From: a bacterium
GTDB taxonomy: Bacteria; Krumholzibacteriota; Krumholzibacteriia; LZORAL124-64-63
Reading direction: 5' to 3'
Assembly: GCA_030635025.1 (NCBI GenBank)
Contig: DAOVZQ010000176.1
Location: 1-6,012, forward strand
DNA: 6,012 nucleotides
Shown here: positions 4,911-6,012 of the stretch, one piece after another
How positions within the stretch are numbered: position 1 is the stretch's first letter
Layout: every line of letters starts with the position of its first letter
Made by a program: the position numbers and the translations under genes
Notes under the pieces: model-generated
Databases searched by the model: none
Seen by the model: only the letters and a program-made list of their open reading frames with translations
Told to the model about the DNA's origin: nothing

Positions 4911-6012
4911 ATGTCCTCCATGTCCGTGGGGGAGTGGCGAACCGGACAAAGCCCATCGGGGCATGGAAGGTGTCCCCTGGGATCAGACCTGTCACTGCGT
5001 GCGGCCTGTGTGCTGCCTCTGTTGACAGGATTGATCGGACAACCGGTTGTCGGCACGATCGTGATAAGTGCGACCGCGTTGTTGGGATGGAACGCCGGTC
5101 GACGACACGGTGATGCCGGCATTGTCGATATGAGGCTGCACCTTGCGGATCCCTGGTCTCCCTCTGAGCGTCTTGTCGGACGAGGAGGCGCTTGCCTGAG
5201 ACTGACCGGTTGGCCCAGGACCTCGGGGGATCGATGGCGGGCGCCGGCCGTCATAGTCGGACTCGATTCGATGTTGGCCGTAACGGCCGACGGACCACGT
5301 CCGGCCGATGGCGTTATGCTCAGCGGAGACGGCGGCGTTCCTGTTCTATGGGAAATCGTCGGCGGCGATCTGGAGCTTCGTCGTCCCCGCAGGGCCAGTG
5401 TCCCCGGTGGCTTTTCTCCGTATCGCTTTCTCCATGGGCGGGGTCTGGTGTGGGACGGACGCCTACGCGACGGGCGATCGTTCCCTGATGACGACCTCTT
5501 GAGCCGAACCGTCACCAAAGGTCTCGCACCGTTACGACTGGCCGTAACGGACCGGCTCGACCTGCTTTTTCCGCCCGGTGAGTCTCGGCTGTTGCAATCG
5601 GTTCTTCTGGGGCAACGCACCGAAGGAATTCATGCTTTACGCAACGCCTACGCCACGGTCGGGCTTGGACATCTGTTTGCCGTGAGCGGTCTTCATGTCG
5701 GCTTGGTTGCGGGTATTCTTTTTCTGCTTCTGCGCGCTTTCCGGGCCGGTCGCCTGGTCACCCTGTTCGCCTTGGGCCTGTTTCTTGTCGTCTATATCCT
5801 ACTGGTGGGCATGCCCGGGTCTTCGTTGCGCGCCGGAGCCCTGTTGATCATGACCGCCATGGCGGGCTGGGCCGGCCGCGCCCACGACGGATTACGAACC
5901 TTGGGTCTGCTTCTATGGTGTTGGGCACTGGCAATGCCCGGCGCTCTGGCCGATTCGGGCCTGCGGCTTTCCTTCGGCGCGGCAGCCGGTATCATCGTCA
6001 CGCTCAGACTTC
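4911..6012 (+). CDS. comEC: ComEC/Rec2-family DNA-uptake channel protein, N-terminal part (runs off the window)
   Basis: An open frame from ATG 4911 to the window edge, 367 codons with no stop. ComEC forms the inner-membrane channel that carries single-stranded DNA into the cytoplasm during transformation. Residues about 28-60 are hydrophobic (CVLPLLTGLIG, TIVISATALLGW), then about 62-190 form the soluble N-terminal DUF4131/OB-fold-like region. The Competence domain follows: LLQSVLLGQRTEG (about 227-239), the signature HLFAVSGLHVGL (254-265), membrane helices at 265-300, GMPGSSLRAGALLIM (300-314) and DSGLRLSFGAAAG (348-360). The C-terminal metallo-beta-lactamase-like domain seen in many ComEC proteins would lie beyond the window. 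The start is uncertain: the frame is open upstream into the cyclase gene, and neither ATG 4911, ATG 4920, GTG 4926 nor TTG 4902 has a good ribosome site. It may be co-transcribed with the cyclase gene. Confidence 0.88.
   Translation, partial: MSSMSVGEWRTGQSPSGHGRCPLGSDLSLRAACVLPLLTGLIGQPVVGTIVISATALLGWNAGRRHGDAGIVDMRLHLADPWSPSERLVGRGGACLRLTGWPRTSGDRWRAPAVIVGLDSMLAVTADGPRPADGVMLSGDGGVPVLWEIVGGDLELRRPRRASVPGGFSPYRFLHGRGLVWDGRLRDGRSFPDDDLLSRTVTKGLAPLRLAVTDRLDLLFPPGESRLLQSVLLGQRTEGIHALRNAYATVGLGHLFAVSGLHVGLVAGILFLLLRAFRAGRLVTLFALGLFLVVYILLVGMPGSSLRAGALLIMTAMAGWAGRAHDGLRTLGLLLWCWALAMPGALADSGLRLSFGAAAGIIVTLRL

Noticed and set aside
5276..5288. Hairpin GGCCG-TAA-CGGCC, similar to the inner part of the 1445-1480 hairpin and to sequence near 5538
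   Set aside because: It lies inside the comEC coding region, encoding Leu-Ala-Val-Thr in both comEC places; it is short and explained by codon use, so not a dispersed repeat.
4655..5620. 321-residue open frame on the - strand
   Set aside because: It overlaps the end of the cyclase gene and the N-terminal half of comEC in antisense. Its product is extremely Arg/Ser/Pro-rich, as expected for the shadow of a GC-rich coding strand.

Overview
The window is an ordinary-looking stretch of chromosome with high GC content and tightly packed, mostly core-type genes. There are no mobile elements, RNA genes or CRISPR arrays. It probably comes from a diderm (Gram-negative) bacterium: it encodes a signal-peptide-bearing outer-membrane barrel of the PorV/UPF0164 type ending in a C-terminal Phe, and a lipoprotein lytic transglycosylase with LysM repeats. 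PorV-like barrels are common in Bacteroidota/FCB-type lineages and related candidate phyla. High GC plus PorV, an MltD-like enzyme, GGDEF and ComEC would suit a Gemmatimonadota, Eisenbacteria, Krumholzibacteriota or Latescibacterota-like genome. That placement is inference and cannot be proved from 6 kb.

Layout, left to right. Bases 1-228 are the C-terminal end of a Fis-type helix-turn-helix regulator, most likely a sigma-54-dependent activator (+). Next comes a 103-base gap with a good sigma-70-like promoter and a hairpin followed by a short T run. It leads into a 366-residue PorV-like outer-membrane protein (+, 332-1432). This gene converges on an MltD-like membrane-bound lytic murein transglycosylase (-, 1462-3201). 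The two share a strong hairpin whose loop holds the stop codon of the transglycosylase gene. A 216-base, AT-richer divergent region (3202-3417) carries candidate back-to-back promoters and an inverted repeat. From it a GAF-like/GGDEF diguanylate cyclase is read rightward from a TTG start (3418-4836). After 74 bases comes a ComEC/Rec2 DNA-uptake channel gene that runs off the right edge. It has no stop codon inside the window.

How the genes relate. The two convergent genes both act at the envelope: an outer-membrane barrel and a periplasmic cell-wall hydrolase anchored by lipid. The divergent arrangement would let one regulator control both the transglycosylase and the cyclic-di-GMP synthase, but only the DNA layout suggests this. 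The cyclase and comEC lie in the same direction with no clear terminator between them and may be co-transcribed. I found no evidence for a new multi-gene system. The most interesting items are regulatory (overlapping stop/terminator, divergent inverted repeat, leader hairpin) and an EF-hand-like loop inserted in the PorV-like barrel.
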